From positions 196,697 through 260,696 of the forward strand of contig VFFE01007215.1 of the NCBI GenBank assembly GCA_008921705.1: 64,000 bases of DNA, in the 5' to 3' direction. This document shows, one piece after another, positions 12,433 through 26,019 of the stretch. Numbering within the stretch: position 1 is the stretch's first letter; the number at the start of each line of letters is the position of its first letter. Source of the stretch: Burhinus oedicnemus. Its lineage: Eukaryota; Chordata; Aves; Charadriiformes; Burhinidae. The notes under the pieces were generated by a model. That model was not told the origin of the DNA and did no database searches. It saw nothing but the letters and a program-made list of their open reading frames with translations. Both the position numbers and the translations under genes were made by a program.

Positions 12433-14507
12433 ACCTACATGTTGCCCTGGGATTTGGCTAACTACTATCTTTACTTTAGCATCTTGTACTTAAAGCATGT
12501 TGTCTTCTCATTTCTCTCAGAACTCGGCCATTCAGTATTGCAGTATTCTGTTAGGAGCTAGTTGTTTCACTACTTCACTTTCTACTGTGTATGAAATTTA
12601 GACTGTAATATGATAAACTTGTGTTTAACTTTCGCTGGATCACTTCCACTGCTTTGTCCTCCATCTGCACTCTACTGGTAATATGACTGGAGCAATACAG
12701 TATTCTGAAATTAAAGAAAGTTACATTGTTACTTTTTTTCATATTTATTGGAGAGAAAGATATTGAACTTTGGAGAAGGCTGCAATTGTGGTGGAGACAC
12801 TTATAATAGAGCAGTGTCTCCTACATCTTCCTCATGTGTGGGTGATATGGGTGGAAATCCCATACAATTCCCCAGTAAAAGATGCTATAAGCATCCTTGA
12901 GGTGTTACTCCTTATATGATGCCCACTGTATGTATCCTATCTTGTATTGCAGCTTCGTCAGATAAATCTCCTCCTGCCACATGTTCTTCCACCTTCTTCA
13001 GTGTTGAAATAAACTAATTTCTGGCTCCTTCTCATTCTCATCTATCAATCTGTGTCTATGGCCACATGGATAGAATGTCTTAGATTTTTTCTTTAATGCG
13101 TATTTCTTATGGACTATCACTTAAACCATGGCAGACGTTTAACTCACCTGAATCTACCAACCTAGATCCATAACCAAAGATTCATAATGGTTAGTACTGC
13201 CATAAATCTGCCTACTACTCATGGCAAGCTCTCCTCTTAGTTTCTACTTCCATACCGTTTGTCTCTTTGATGTCCTTTAACTGGAGTGTAAGCACTTTTT
13301 CCAACATTTGTTTCATAATCCTGAGCTTCTAATGAGACTTATTGCAATATGGACCTGTAACCCCCTCTGTCTATCTATAGCGCACCAGGGTAAACCTTCC
13401 ACCTCTCTATTAACCTTTAAGTGATAATGATGCACTTTTTGCTTCTGTCTGAAGCAGCGACAAAAAAATTGCCTTTGCTTGGGAAGTGTTATTGAGAAAC
13501 TTAGAATGATGCATGTTGCTCCTAAAATCCCCAAAGGGACTTAACTGGGTAAATTTATGTCATCAGCTGCTGGGCACATAATAGGTCTTATAGAATTTCT
13601 TAACCAACTCACATCTTTTCATGCAACCACAAGTCACTGTCACATCAACAAATAAAGCAAGGTTAGATGGGAATTTGCAGCACAAAAGCTATTCTTGCCA
13701 ATAAGTCTTTATGCGTGTTCTTGTACCCTGGGATAAACGTGGGATGATGCACAGTGCATGCTTGTGAGCAACTATTGCAAGGCAACTGATCTAAGTCTGA
13801 GCTTCCTCCATGGTAATTTGTTTGTGGTCCTGCATCTTAAGATACCACTGATACTTTCTAGGTGCAAACAGGGAAAAATATTGTGTTATTTCAGATACCA
13901 GAATTGTTTCTTTAACAGAAAACATTGTAAAGGATGAACTTGATGTTACAGCATCAAAAAATGTTTCTAGATATCTTTCTCCTTCAGATTTGTACACAGA
14001 ATTTATTCATCTGCTTGTGGGGATGAAGTTAGGAATACCTGGGAAAATGCATAACTTTTGTACTAGCTGTAGTGTATTTCAAAATACCCAAAGAAACAGG
14101 CACATTTCAGTCTACCTACTCATTGCTACTGAACAGAGGAAGAACCTAGGCCTAGTGACTAGGAGATACTTTCTTACTGCTTTCTCACTCAGAATTTATC
14201 TCCCATCAAGCTCAGGTTTTGCAGCTATATTTTAAATACCATTTGGACATTTACAGTTGCACAAAAATACTCTGTATGCAAAATGTCCCCAGGCACATAA
14301 TTTGTATTCATTTCAGTGGAAGTCAGGAGATTTTGGAACTCCTTACATAACTGTTTACCCACACACCCAGTAAGAATATGCATTTGAATCAGCATTATGT
14401 CATTGGGCTAGGGGCACTGTGAACGCACATACCTGTTATCTAATCCTTTCCATGGCACATTAAAATTGCTAACTTACCTAATACTCCATCTGCATTGAAA
14501 TGTGTGG
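12433..14507. other. Unique non-coding sequence; possible ancient repeat near 14.3 kb
   Basis: No gene is called. At 14288-14345 wording such as GTATTCATTTCAGTGGAAGT resembles an old sauropsid repeat (low confidence). Confidence 0.4.
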
Positions 14508-15440
14508 ATCATAGAATCACAGAATGGTTTAGGTTGGAAGGGACCTTAAAGATCATCTAGTTCCAATCTCCCTGCCATGGGCAGGGACACCTCCCACTAG
14601 ACCAGATTGCTCAAAGCCTCATCCAACCTGGCCTTGAACACTTCCAGGGATGAGGCCTCCACAGCTTTCCTGGGCAACCTGTTCCAGTGCCTCTCCACTC
14701 TCACAGTAAAGAATTTCTTCCTGAGATCTTATCTAAATCTACCCTCTTCCAGTTTGAAGCCATTGCCCCTTGTCCTATCACCACATGCCCTTGTAAAAAG
14801 TCCCTGTCCAGCTTTCTTGTAGGCCCCTTTCAGATACTGGAAGGCTGCTAGAAGGTCTCCCCGGAGCCTTCTCTTCTGCAGGCTGAGCAACCCCAACTCT
14901 CTCAGCCTGTCCTCATAGCAGAGGTGCTCTAGCCCTCTGATCATCTGCATGGCCCTCCTCTGGACTTGCTCCAACAGGTCTATGTCCTTCTTCTGTTGGG
15001 GGCCCCAGAGCTGGACACAGTATTCCAGGTGGAGTCTCAGGAGAGTGTAATAGAGGAGCAGAATCACCTCCCTCAAGCCACTGGCCACGCTTCTTTTGAT
15101 GCAACCCAGCATACTGTTGGCTTTCTGGGCTGCAAGCACACATTGCTGGCTCATGTTGAGCATCATCAGCCAACACCCTCAAGTCCTTCTCCTCGGGGCT
15201 GCTCTTGATCCATTCTCCACCCAGCCTGTATTTGTGCATGGGATTGCCTCGACCCACATGCAGGACCTCGCACTTGGCCTTATTGAACTTCATGAGGTTT
15301 GCACAGGCCCACCTCTCAAGCCTGTCCAGGTCCCTGTGGATGGCATCCCTTCCCTCCAGTGTGTCAACTGCTCCACACAGCTTGGTGTCGTCAGCAAACT
15401 TGCTGACGGTGCACTCAGTCCCCACATCCATGTCAGCAAC
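14508..15440 (-). mobile_element. CR1 retrotransposon (copy C), 5'-truncated, about 0.93 kb
   Basis: This is a minus-strand CR1 LINE of the same subfamily as copy B. The 3' end is at about 14508, where the octamer is present roughly once and degenerate on the plus strand as ATCATAGAATCACAGAATGG. The element reads leftwards from about 15440, just upstream of the catalytic motif, so it is about 140 bp shorter at the 5' end than copy B. It keeps the 9 bp that copy B lacks near 14987. The 5' breakpoint, near CAGCAACAATATC, is approximate. It faces copy B across about 11.8 kb, making a large inverted repeat pair. Confidence 0.96.
14597..15431 (-). pseudogene. CR1 ORF2 reverse transcriptase C-terminal remnant (copy C)
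   Basis: This is a decayed ORF2 tail. The catalytic FADD is intact (codons at 15387-15398), followed by TKLCGAVDTLEGRDAIHRDL wording. The frame then shifts by a net +1 (or -2) at about 15158-15170, exactly as in copy B, into LNMSQQCVLAAQKANSMLGC. It stops at an in-frame TAA (plus-strand positions 14729-14731), again exactly as in copy B. Beyond that stop the wording [18 protein letters not shown] remains visible down to the natural stop at 14597-14599. Sharing both lesions with a separately inserted copy implies inheritance from a defective source, not independent decay. Confidence 0.93.
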
Positions 15441-18400
15441 AATATCTATACAATATATATGTTTATATAGTTCACATAAAAATATACTGAATGCTTTTTA
15501 GGTTGCAAAGTCACAAGTACAAAAATTAGGGGAAATCAGTTGTACTTATATCTTTGCTACTCAGTGTATGGCTCCAGACAATTGTTACAGCCTGCAGGCG
15601 CATATCCTATGCAAAATAAAGTAGCTCCTGAATATTATGCAGTTCTCATCACGCTGAACCTCAGAAACTGAGATGAGGTAGCAGAATTATTACAATATTA
15701 AGTAAAAAAGAGAGAACCAAGATACTTCTTTTTTTTTTCTTGCAACTAAGTTGCAAGTTTTTTAATCTGATGTCACAAACACTGAAATACCTTTGTCACA
15801 ATTGTATTTTATCTGACAGCGTATGCAGATACTCAATCTGAAGAAGACATAGAACCAAAAGAATTGTAGTAAAGCCTGTAAGATAAGTAAATTTACAGTT
15901 GCTTTTGTATCTCCCCTGTATTTCCACATGTTAATGTATTTGGAGTTCTGAAGTTTAACCTTAACTCTGTATTTTCTGTATTTAGAAAGCTAGTTTGCAG
16001 ATAATTGCATCATCTATGGATTTACTTTTTTTCCTCACTCGATTTTACTGATATTTGATTCTACTCATGCATGTTCAAAAAAGAAAGTAGCTGGTTATTT
16101 CTTGCTTTTTGTTTAAGCATATATGCACTAACATTAACACTTGACCAATGTCAAGATGGAGTTAAGGTAGACTGCAGATATGAGTAAATATAAAGCAAAA
16201 CTATGTGCTTCAGGATCATGACATCTTTTCAATACTAGTAAAGAACTGCTGCCAGAACCTCCAGGCTGATTCTCAAGGGAGAGGTGTGGAGAAACTTCTG
16301 GCTCTTGATTGAGACTTCAGCTCAGTGAAAGTTAAACCATTGAAGCCCACAAGGAAACTGTTGCCAAAACCACAAAAATTGGACTTTTTACTGAATAGAG
16401 CCCATAGAAAGTAATCTTTCATTCTGAGTTTAGAATGCAAAAGATATTTCATTTCAGCTGAGCTCAAAATTGGAGTTAAACACATTGCATCTTTTACCTG
16501 TTTGAAAAAAGGAAGATCTTAAATAACAAAAAACCTGTCACCCTCCCTGTGAGATTTGTTTTATTCGGAACTGTTTCCCACAGATGACAAATAAACAATA
16601 AGTTCACCACATGGCACCTGTATAGTTCCACTTAAAGTAACACACTTCTGTGTAGCTCCATAAAGGCCACAAGTGTGCAAGCAATTTAAAAAGAGGACCT
16701 TAGCCAACTGAAGTGTGGCAGAAGCCTGTAGCTTACCAAACCGAATAATCTCCAGCAATTCGAACAAATCTTTTTGCTGGGACCTTCTGAAGATAAATAC
16801 TCATCCATCCAGCTCCCTTCCTGTTTTGTAATGTCTCCCTGTCTAATTTAATAAATGCTTTCTTGCTGTTTCTTGGCATCTTCCAGAACAAGGAATGTAA
16901 ACTGAAAAGACTGTGGAGACTAGCATTGGCCCAGGATTCCACAATGAATAATATCAGGAGACACAGAGACGAGTCTGTCAGCCCATACCTCTTGTCATGG
17001 CCTCTACTAGGGAAAGTTGCTCAGTGCTGTGTGAAGCAGACTTTTGTTACACAACAGTTAACACACGTGAAAGTCAGAAGAAAAATACAGACTTTAATAA
17101 GTCAGTTGCTGCGACTATTATAGTACAGGAAAAACTATCAAAAATAACATAAAAATAAAAATAATACTGCACAACAGCTATCGCCAAAGAATTATTGGCA
17201 ATATTTTATGACACCTTCAGTCAGGTAGGACATGCCAGGAAAGAACAGTAGCTGCTAGATAAATATAATTTATTTTTTTCTAGTCTATAGCTGTCTATTA
17301 TTGTCCAAATTAATGAAATAGGATTTGTACTGTGACAGTTGTTCTCCAAAATGAGCACCTTAGCTTTTGAAGTCTAAATTGTTTAAAGTTAAAATAATTC
17401 CTTTTTGAGTAGTATATCTCAAAATATACATGAAATTCATCTCTCTATGTGAAGTGGACTTTCTACAGTGTGCCTGAGATTTATTTTCTATTCATTCATG
17501 GAAGAGCCATTGCTGTAGATGCACATAAGAAGGTGTGCTGAAAGAACTTATTAATTCTGCTTCTGGGTGGCCTTGGAAATCTATGAAGTCTCTTCAGACC
17601 CTAATATTTTGGCTCTGTGTAGTTTTGCCCTTCAGAAATAGATCACTGTTGTCTACATGTTCATACACTCTATTCTTGGAACTTTGAACTATCACAAAAG
17701 AGTATTGTATTCCTTAAAATTCAGTGCTGAATGGCATTCATCTGCAGGTTACAGAGCCCTCTGTAGAAAAGGAGAAGCTTTAAGGGAAAAACAGTACAAC
17801 GTAACATGCAAAGAACAGCATGGTTTCTAGCATTGCCCCTGGGGATTAGGTATCCCTGAATGAGAGCAGTTTGGTGTAGGTTTTCACCTATTTGTAAAAG
17901 AAGGTAAGGCTACTGTTATTTGTTGTTGAATGACTTGAGATTTATGAATAAGGACTATTGCATTCTTATTTATTCATATAATTCATTCCTTCATGGCTTT
18001 TTCCAAAATTCTGTCTTTGCCCACTTTTTTTGAGGTCGCTACAGGGTTTTGTTTGACATTAGGAGAAAATTTTGACAGCACAGCCCTCCCCAGATCCAAG
18101 TGTTCTTTGGTACTCTTCAGGACTCATGAAGAGTACTCACCAGTACTCCTTAGCTTACATGCCCCTTCCATTCACATACTGCAGTCTGTTACCTCTCCTT
18201 TTGACTGTAAAATCCAAATTAGTGGAGGAATAACCTGCTGCTTCTTTGATAGCCTTGATCATGCAGTGGTTGCTGGGCAGTACACAAGTGGAGCAGCAGT
18301 GGATTGCCACTGTGGATTGCTACCATGGACTGCCAGTCCTTTGGGAAACAGATATTTGGATTTTCTGAGGCACCCTGAAATCCCTCATGTGACTGGACAA

Positions 18401-18529
18401 ACATTAAGATAAAGGTAACCAACTTATTTAATTAAGACGTCATTTATTACAATAGTAATTGGTTTGAAAAATAAAATACATTGAGATAAAGTCAGATAAA
18501 ATTGAAGATTATAGCTACAAGTAGATCAG
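15441..18529. other. Unique AT-rich non-coding sequence
   Basis: No gene, no recognised transposon and no notable repeat seen. Open frames are all short and featureless. Confidence 0.5.
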
Positions 18530-18990
18530 GTCCATGGAGGCACTCACAGGCCTTACTGACCTTGCCCAGCCCGCCGTGAGCTCCTCCCACCCTGCCCATG
18601 GCCCAGGACCCCATTTCAGCCCCCCGGGTCTCCCCCCACCCTGCCCATGGTCCAGGACCCCATTTCAGGCCCCTAGGGCTGTCAGCCCCTGCCCCAGTGA
18701 TGCCACAGCAGGGCTGGTCTCCAGCAGCTCTGTCCTGCCCAGCCCAGCTATGGGTTCTGCTGAGTCAGGCTCACCCGTGAGCCCACATCCTGGCCCGTCT
18801 TCCGCCTGTCCCCAGGGAGGTGCCCCATGCCCGGGGCTGGGGCAGTCCCTGCTCCCCCCTAGCTGCTCTGCTCCCTGGCAGGGGACAGCCAGGTGGGGCC
18901 TCACCACCAGGGTCATGCCCATCTGCCTTCTGGTTTGAGGAGCCCCCATGGCTCTTGGTGCCTGACTCCAAGGAGCCGCTGGACCTCATG
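18530..18990. other. GC-rich patch in AT-rich surroundings
   Basis: The base composition changes abruptly to C-rich on the plus strand, with many CCCAGC, CCCATGG and CAGGG words, and returns to AT-rich after about 18990. Open frames of 134 codons (plus, 18534-18938) and 94 codons (minus, 18665-18949) overlap here. GC-rich DNA has few stop codons, so this is expected without coding. The plus-strand frame is low-complexity proline/serine and I recognise nothing in it. It could be an unrecognised GC-rich repeat, an old processed insert or a regulatory island. Confidence 0.6.
18591..18680 (+). repeat. 49-bp imperfect tandem duplication
   Basis: CCTGCCCATGG followed by CCAGGACCCCATTTCAG occurs at 18591 and again at 18640, a period of 49 bp, with the similarity fading in the last third of the second unit. 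Confidence 0.85.
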
Positions 18991-21900
18991 ATGTCCTGAC
19001 ACAATCAGTTCAAACCCAGGAGACCCCCTCTGTAACATCCATACAACAAGATGTCAGGACATCCACACAGCCATTTCAGCTGCAAACCAGTTCTTATGTT
19101 GGCAGGGACCTATGATCTTGCTCTCAGGACAGACTTGTACTTAGGTGTGTCTTATGTCCTGGAGGAGCCTATTCAGTTTCAGGTGTCCATACAATGAGTT
19201 TCTCATCCTTCACAAGTTCAACTCTTAACCAAGCACTCCATTTTTAACATTTATTTCCCAAGTGACTACAGCACTGAAACGGTGTCCCCTGGGACAACTC
19301 CTGGCCAAGAAGCAAAAAGACTCTCAAGCAACTGGGTTGCTATTAACTTTGGCTGTAAACAAGCCATGTAGTTTTAGTGAAAGATATCCCCCTTGCAGGT
19401 AGCTGGAGTGGGATTTGAACATACCAAAACCCACATGTTTTACAAATATACATATAATTTGGCGACAATGGTCTGCATACGCATGTGAAAAAGAGCAAGC
19501 CATGATTCATTACCAGCTCCTAGTAAGGACCAGGAATGACAGTAGCTCAGCATCCTTCAGTGTTTGGTGGATGGGAGTAACTCATGCTTAACCATGGTGG
19601 TTTTGGTTTGGAGGACAGAATGACAGAAGGCATAGGCATTTATAGAAGCTGTTTGCAATCCTGAACTTTCCATAACAGTGACTATGGGATTGAATCATAT
19701 GTCTTTTTTTAATCTGTCCACATTACTCCACAGATTCTTTTTTTACATTTAGCAGTCTCCACAATGAACTTGTGAATCAAAAGCTGAGCTATTGCCCTTC
19801 CTGTATTTCATTTTTATCCCTTTTGGTTGACTAAATGGTCAGAGGTTAGGTTTGGCAACATAAATATTAATGCTCTCCACACAGCAGGAGACCAACATTT
19901 GGAGGGTCAGTATTTAAAAATTCGGTTTGTTTTCCTATGTGCCATTGATTCACTGGTGTCTCCTCGTAGAACTATGTAATGGGGCTGTGGTAATCTCTTG
20001 TGCAGACACATAAATAACTACACCAAAACCATGGATGATAACAGGTCCTGGTGCTTTTCGATTCTTTGAGGTCTTAAGTGCTTTCGTGGTCATTTATCTC
20101 TTTTGGATGTTAACCTTTTTATTCAGCACTCCTACTCCTGAGCTTGATTTTAGGAAATCATGTCTCATGTGGCTCATGTTTTATTGAAGTATGAACACTT
20201 TATTTTCTCACATTGTTCTTTCTGACGGTGTGGAAAGGCGCCAACCTGCTAATCAACTTCTGATGAAATGTGACTTTATGAATTAGATTATATGTTATGG
20301 TTTCCTGAGAAAACAACGACCTAGGTCATCTCTTCCAGTCCTACTGTATCGCTATGAGATGAGAAGAGATGCAGTTCATGTTGAAAGAATAACTTTGTTG
20401 TTTATCTAACCTTAGGTTTTCATTTTATATCCAATTTAACATTTTCCATACCAATATGCTGGCCTCTCAGCTTTCCTTCTGAAAACTGTTCTCAGAGAAA
20501 TAAATAAATGAACAAGCAAACACAAACAAAAAAACCTATGAAACTGAAACTGAGAGCAGCATTTCTCAAGCATTACCACCAAATTGAGGACTCCTGCAGC
20601 ATGTAAGAATATTTGAATTGCACAGCACGAGGTTACCTCATCTGGGTCTCGATGAGCTAGAAGCAAGAAGCAACAGATAACGCGAATACCCAAACCTTTC
20701 CAAAGAGTGCTAATTACAGCTTCCCAGATCACACTATTATGTATTAGGTGCAAGCAAAACAAATTTTTAAATTTTGCTTTAAAAATTCACTTCCTGAATG
20801 AATGGCTTATAGTTTTCAAAAAGTTTTGGGTAGTTTCATATTTCATTACTTTCAAAACAGATTTTTAATGCTTCATGAGTGTTGGTAGGACCCTCTGGGT
20901 ACAATATAGTACAACATCAATGGGTAGAAGTGGACTTTAATATCTAGTTAAAATATAAACCAGAAATAGTCTTTGAAGTTTTTACTTGTTTCTGTTTCTG
21001 CTGGACTACACAAAACCCCTGTACAGCTATTACGCTTTTGCTGTGCAAAGAGTTCGTGGTCCAGAACAGATTCCTACCTGTTACACAGTGAAACTGAAAT
21101 AGTTTTTAAGGAAGAAAATTAAAAATTGGAAGCTAAACAAGGAGATGGCTTTAGAGACTAATTTGTTTTATATAAGTGGAGGTTGGAGCTGTTTAGAATG
21201 TTCTTATACTGGAATAAATCATGTGGAAAGTGGTCAGTAGCTCTTGTCTAACACTAAATAAGGAACTTCATTGTAACAATAACAGTAGAGCTATTCTGCA
21301 TCTTGTGTTCTGTTTCAAATTGTATCTTTTGTCTAAAACCTTCCCCTGCTCCTGCTGCTTAAGCTTCCTTATACTGGTTATACAAACAGTACAGTTCTGC
21401 TTGTGGGTGTCTGCAGTAAGGTCAAAGATGGATGAGGAGAACACAGCAATGTATCATATGGGCACCACTTACCAGGGTTTAGGTGCTGGGGGAGGTGTAG
21501 CTTTCTGACACAACTCCATAAAAAGCTTTTTTTTTCTTTTTATGTTTCAGTGAACACAGTAAGCAGAGGAGGAGAAGTCCTCCCCTCCTACCTCTGTCCT
21601 CCCCTCGAACATACTAGTAACCCAGCACATGTACTACCTACTGAAAACACTCAGAGCAGAGGTTTTGTTGTTGTTCCTTTAACAATGCAGTGTCCATCAG
21701 TTACAACTGCCCCCCATTTTCGGTGCACTTCATCCTGCAAAGCATTTATTCCCCTGGGGATTTGGCATATCAAGTCATTTTTTATGTAGATGAAGTTATA
21801 CCTAAAGGATGACACAGGTATTACTTGGCAACGCTATGAAGCCATTTTTGAAAGCATGTACTTTACATGTACGTGTACTTTAGTGCTGAATCCCATTCAG

Positions 21901-24900
21901 CATTTATGAAAGATTCCTGTCTATTGCAATGTTTCCATCATTACTGTTTCTATAGTAATGTGGTTGTTAGAACATCTTTTTAAACTCCTCTTGGCTTTTT
22001 TTTTTCTGTGCTAGGAACCCTAAGTCATCATTATGGACACTCCACTAATTATGCGAGCAATGTTGCTGCCAGTTATTCAGTCAAATGCTTTGCCTTTTCC
22101 ACCATGTCATACGACGTGTACAGTTCAAGAAATGGTACAGTTAGAGAATAAGCTGACAAGTTAAATTATTCTGTTCTTCACTGTGACTCGTTGTCCTGTG
22201 TATGGCTTAATGTTAGCAGAGAATTGTAGTTTCTTATTTTTGGTAATGTAGACACTGTTGAGAGGAAATTCATAGTAAGTTTTGGTGTTCTTGGGCACTT
22301 TGTTACCTGAGCACAAGTACAAAATTCAGGCACTTCAGAACTTCAGTAACTTTTTTCAAAGATTACATCACAGATGTAAGATTACCCTAAGCCACTCACA
22401 GTAGCACTTTAAAAGCATGATATGTTCATTTGTGTTCCTTAAAAAACTGTTTGTGAGTTACAGCACCTAAGTTGAATGAGGCTTTGGTGGTAGATTCCAC
22501 ACTGTATAAATAGCAGTTCCACTGTCTTTGAAGTACATGTGGTTAAATTACTTCCTGTGAATCAAGTATCTAAAGAACAAAGTCACTTTTTCTTCCTATT
22601 CACAAAATGTTCTTGAACTTCAGTTCATTTTTAAGAATGACTTCATTATTTGTATTCACTGAGAAGTTTGTATGAACAACTTTCTTCCTACAAGGGTCAA
22701 TCCTAGTTGTTTTCCATGCATTATTTGTGGCAAGTGATTGATGTTTGCTGTTGTGATGTATGTTTCTTTACATTGTTTGTATTGTGCTGAAGTAGCTTTA
22801 TTTAAAATATGAACAATCAAAAAGGCAAAGAAGAGGTTTTAGCATGATAAAGGTCAAGAAACTGGGGAGTTTACCAGCTTGTTGCACTCTGCTATCCTGG
22901 TTTGCAAGCCTAATGAAGTACAGCTATGTTGCACAGTGTCTTAAGTGCCTTAAATTGGGCAGTGCTACAGACTTTGCATTGCAGTTCTCAAGCTTGCCTT
23001 TCACTAGCAGCTCTGGAACCTGTAACATAAGCTGTTCTGGCAGTGGCTTTCCAGAGCATGCTCCAGTCAGTGCTAGTTGCATAGGAAGCAGGAATAGGGA
23101 ATTGGAGTGGTTCCTGATGAAAGCTATGTGGGAACTTTGAGTTCCTATGGCAAAAGTACGGGGCCTGGGGGTGGGGGGGAGGATCACATGCTGCATGGAA
23201 GAGGATGTCCAGGAAGGATGGTTGTCTGGGGAATTCCCGTTCCTCTTCCTCAATGGTCACTGGGAGACCTTCTGCCCAGCCCTTTCTCTAGTCTTCTGGT
23301 TTAATTTTTCTCCAAAGTTAATATTCAGTGTTAGAGTTGGTGTATGCGACCAGCTACAGACCCTGGCAGTACAGATTTGTGCATGTTAGCATGTCTACAC
23401 ATCCTTTTTACGTCCCTTTTCTGGCTGAATCCCTGGTAGTACAGCATCATCCAGAAAGAAGTGTCCTGAACAGCAGTCATGATGTGCTCCTGATTTCCTT
23501 TGTTTTCCCTGTACTGAATATGAACCAGTGAATCTAAGGGCCTTTGGAAACTATGTAGCCTTTGGAATTAAGCTCTACAAAATCAGGAACTCACTTTCAT
23601 GTACATGAAGAGGGAAATAGTGCTGTGCCTAAAGCTCAAGTCTGGGAGGCAGGAGATTTGAAGGTTTTTTCCAGCGCATATGAAGGTTTTTTATTTCATC
23701 TCTGGTACCGAACAATCAAACTTTCATACATAAAAGAGAATGATCATGAAGCTGCTTATGCCTAGATCCTCTGGAAAAAAAATTACTTATTTGTAGTATT
23801 ATTAAAAGAATCTAGTTTAAAATATATAGAAGATATATTGAAGTATATGGTTTGCAGTGAATGCTAACACTCATTGGTTAGTGTGTTTCCCTAATGAATG
23901 CTCTGAATCAAGGAGATTCAAATAGTTGGGAAAAAGACCAAATAACTGAATGCTTCCTTCAGAGCTAAGTGGTCTTCACCAACTGCATCCATAGATTAAA
24001 AGGGTAGAAGAGTCAGGGGAAACCTAAAACATTTAAAAGCCCTCCTCTGCATTCAGCAGAAGTATCTGATGCCCAGATACAGATTTATCATAATGATTTT
24101 AGCAAAGGTGACGGTTTTTATAATATAGACAGTGCGAGCACATTTGAAAACATGCTGCGAGGCAAATTGCAGTAGTTCTGAAATAAAGACATGCAAGTCC
24201 GCTTAGCTACACTTATTAACTCTGAGCATTGCATGTACGTTTTGAAGGTGGTGGAAGAAATTCTGTATTGCTTGGTACCCAGACAACGTCTTAATTGCAG
24301 GACAAATAACCATGATTTTTTTAAATCCCTTGGAAAAGTTTACTGGAAGATGATAGCTTGCAAGTCAAAAAAGAAAAGAAAAGAAAAAAAAAAGTGTGAT
24401 TCTTCTAACCAGCTGTGAAATACTTCAGGCATTGTGTTACTGATGATGATACAAATTTGACCAGTTGCTCAGCTGACGCTCAGCTGGGAGCCATCCCCAG
24501 ATGCTCCAGGCAGCCGGGGAGAGAGCTTCATGTAATTTCCATGCTTTTTATCCTGGGAACCCACTGTGTTGGGCTCATCAATACAAGTAGAATAAAGTAG
24601 TCCAAGTATCGCTGTCACACAATTGTTTGCATTTGCAAAGGTAGAAAGATACACTGTCCAAAACTTCCTTTCCATAAGCCAGTATTCTGGACAGGGCAAT
24701 AGCATCTAAGCTTTTTCTGTGTGTAATGTCACACCAGCAATTCCACATAGATTAAATATTAATTAGGGCTCAGACTCACAAAATGAAGTACTACCTTCTG
24801 CCTAGAAAGCTCTTCAGGCCTTTCTTAAATACAGTATTAATGGATCAGCCCCAGAAAAACTCTGCTTCACTCAGTTCTTAGCATTAATGGAAACTTTTGG

Positions 24901-26019
24901 GTATGTTTTAAGAAGCAAGCAAAGATTTAGACCCAGGCTTATTGTCAAAGTGTGAGTCCAAGGACAAACAGGATATCAAATGATCAAGGAAGATGTTAAA
25001 CTAAGACTTAAAGTACATTTCTAAGTATGACAATCGCAGTTTTGGAGGAACTGTCTTGTAAAAGTAGTGGGGTTGAAACAAAGAAACAATTTCAAGTAAA
25101 CTAGATGGAACTTAGTAATTGTCATGTAGGAGATGATACCTGTATGACTGTATATGGGACTTTCCTGGAGCTCCTTTGCAGGCATATATGCCTATTGGAA
25201 GCTGAAAACTTTCATCAGAGCAGTTGTAATACGGTGTTGAGCCCAAGTGGGCATATGTGTGTCTATATATAAAAATCAAGCATTCATCTATTTGATAAGT
25301 AGTTCACTGTAGAACATACAGTTCTTTATCTAATCTTAAATTGTTTAATTCTTCTGTTATAAATTGCAACCAGCTTGTGATCAGATGTTGCCTCCCATTT
25401 TTCACCAGCAATTTCCATTGTGATACTTTTTTGTGGAAAAATATTTTTTGTGGTCATAAATTCAAGTATTACTTAAAGCAAGCCCCAACAATTTCAGAGG
25501 AACTTCATTAGTAATTTTAACTTTGACCATTCTTGTTTTGTTCTTTTATTTTCAGAGTTCCAAGATCCTGGGTTTTTGTTGAATCAGTTCCCTTCGCTGT
25601 TCTTTTTAGCTCTCTATTTACTCCCGAAACCTTTCCTGAGTGGGCTACTTTTTCAGGCAGGTCAGGAGCATTTCCATTTATGTTTTCCCTTTCCTGATGA
25701 TGGTTACTTTTAACAGGGGATGGATTCTACATCTCTGCTCAAAGAAACATCAAATCTTCTTCCATGTCCTCAAGATCTTCTCATGGAAGAGACTGGAATA
25801 CCAACTGTAAAACAGCTGAGGTATGGTTAGTGGGACAGTTTTCATCTTCCTGACAACAACTATAGGACACAAGTTTTCCTGTTTTTCTGTGTATCCTTTT
25901 TTGGTCTTCCACCTTTTCAGGTAGCCCCAATTTCTCTTCCTCTGCTCCACGGTACCTTTGATTTCCTGTAATGTTCCGTTCTAACTTTTCGTGCTACCTA
26001 AAATAAATCTCGCCTATTT
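18991..26019. other. Unique non-coding sequence
   Basis: No gene is called in this 7-kb stretch. A G-rich run (about 23159-23181) and an A-rich AAAAG tract (24367-24393) are the only low-complexity elements I noticed. Overlapping short frames on both strands near 22.8-23.4 kb are featureless. Confidence 0.5.
23159..23181 (+). repeat. G-rich run with G-quadruplex potential
   Basis: Runs of four, five and seven G separated by CCT and T lie close together, enough for a short-loop quadruplex if the seven-G run splits. The structure is predicted from the pattern only. Confidence 0.5.

Noticed and set aside
12034..12561. 175-codon open frame on the plus strand
   Set aside because: Most of it is translation of the stop-free GGAAA pentamer array.
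18534..18949. Proline/serine-rich frame in the GC-rich patch
   Set aside because: Stop codons are rare in GC-rich DNA, an antisense frame is equally open, and the protein is low complexity.
24367..24393. A-rich tract as a possible processed-pseudogene tail
   Set aside because: No gene-like sequence or polyadenylation signal directly upstream and no target-site duplication seen.
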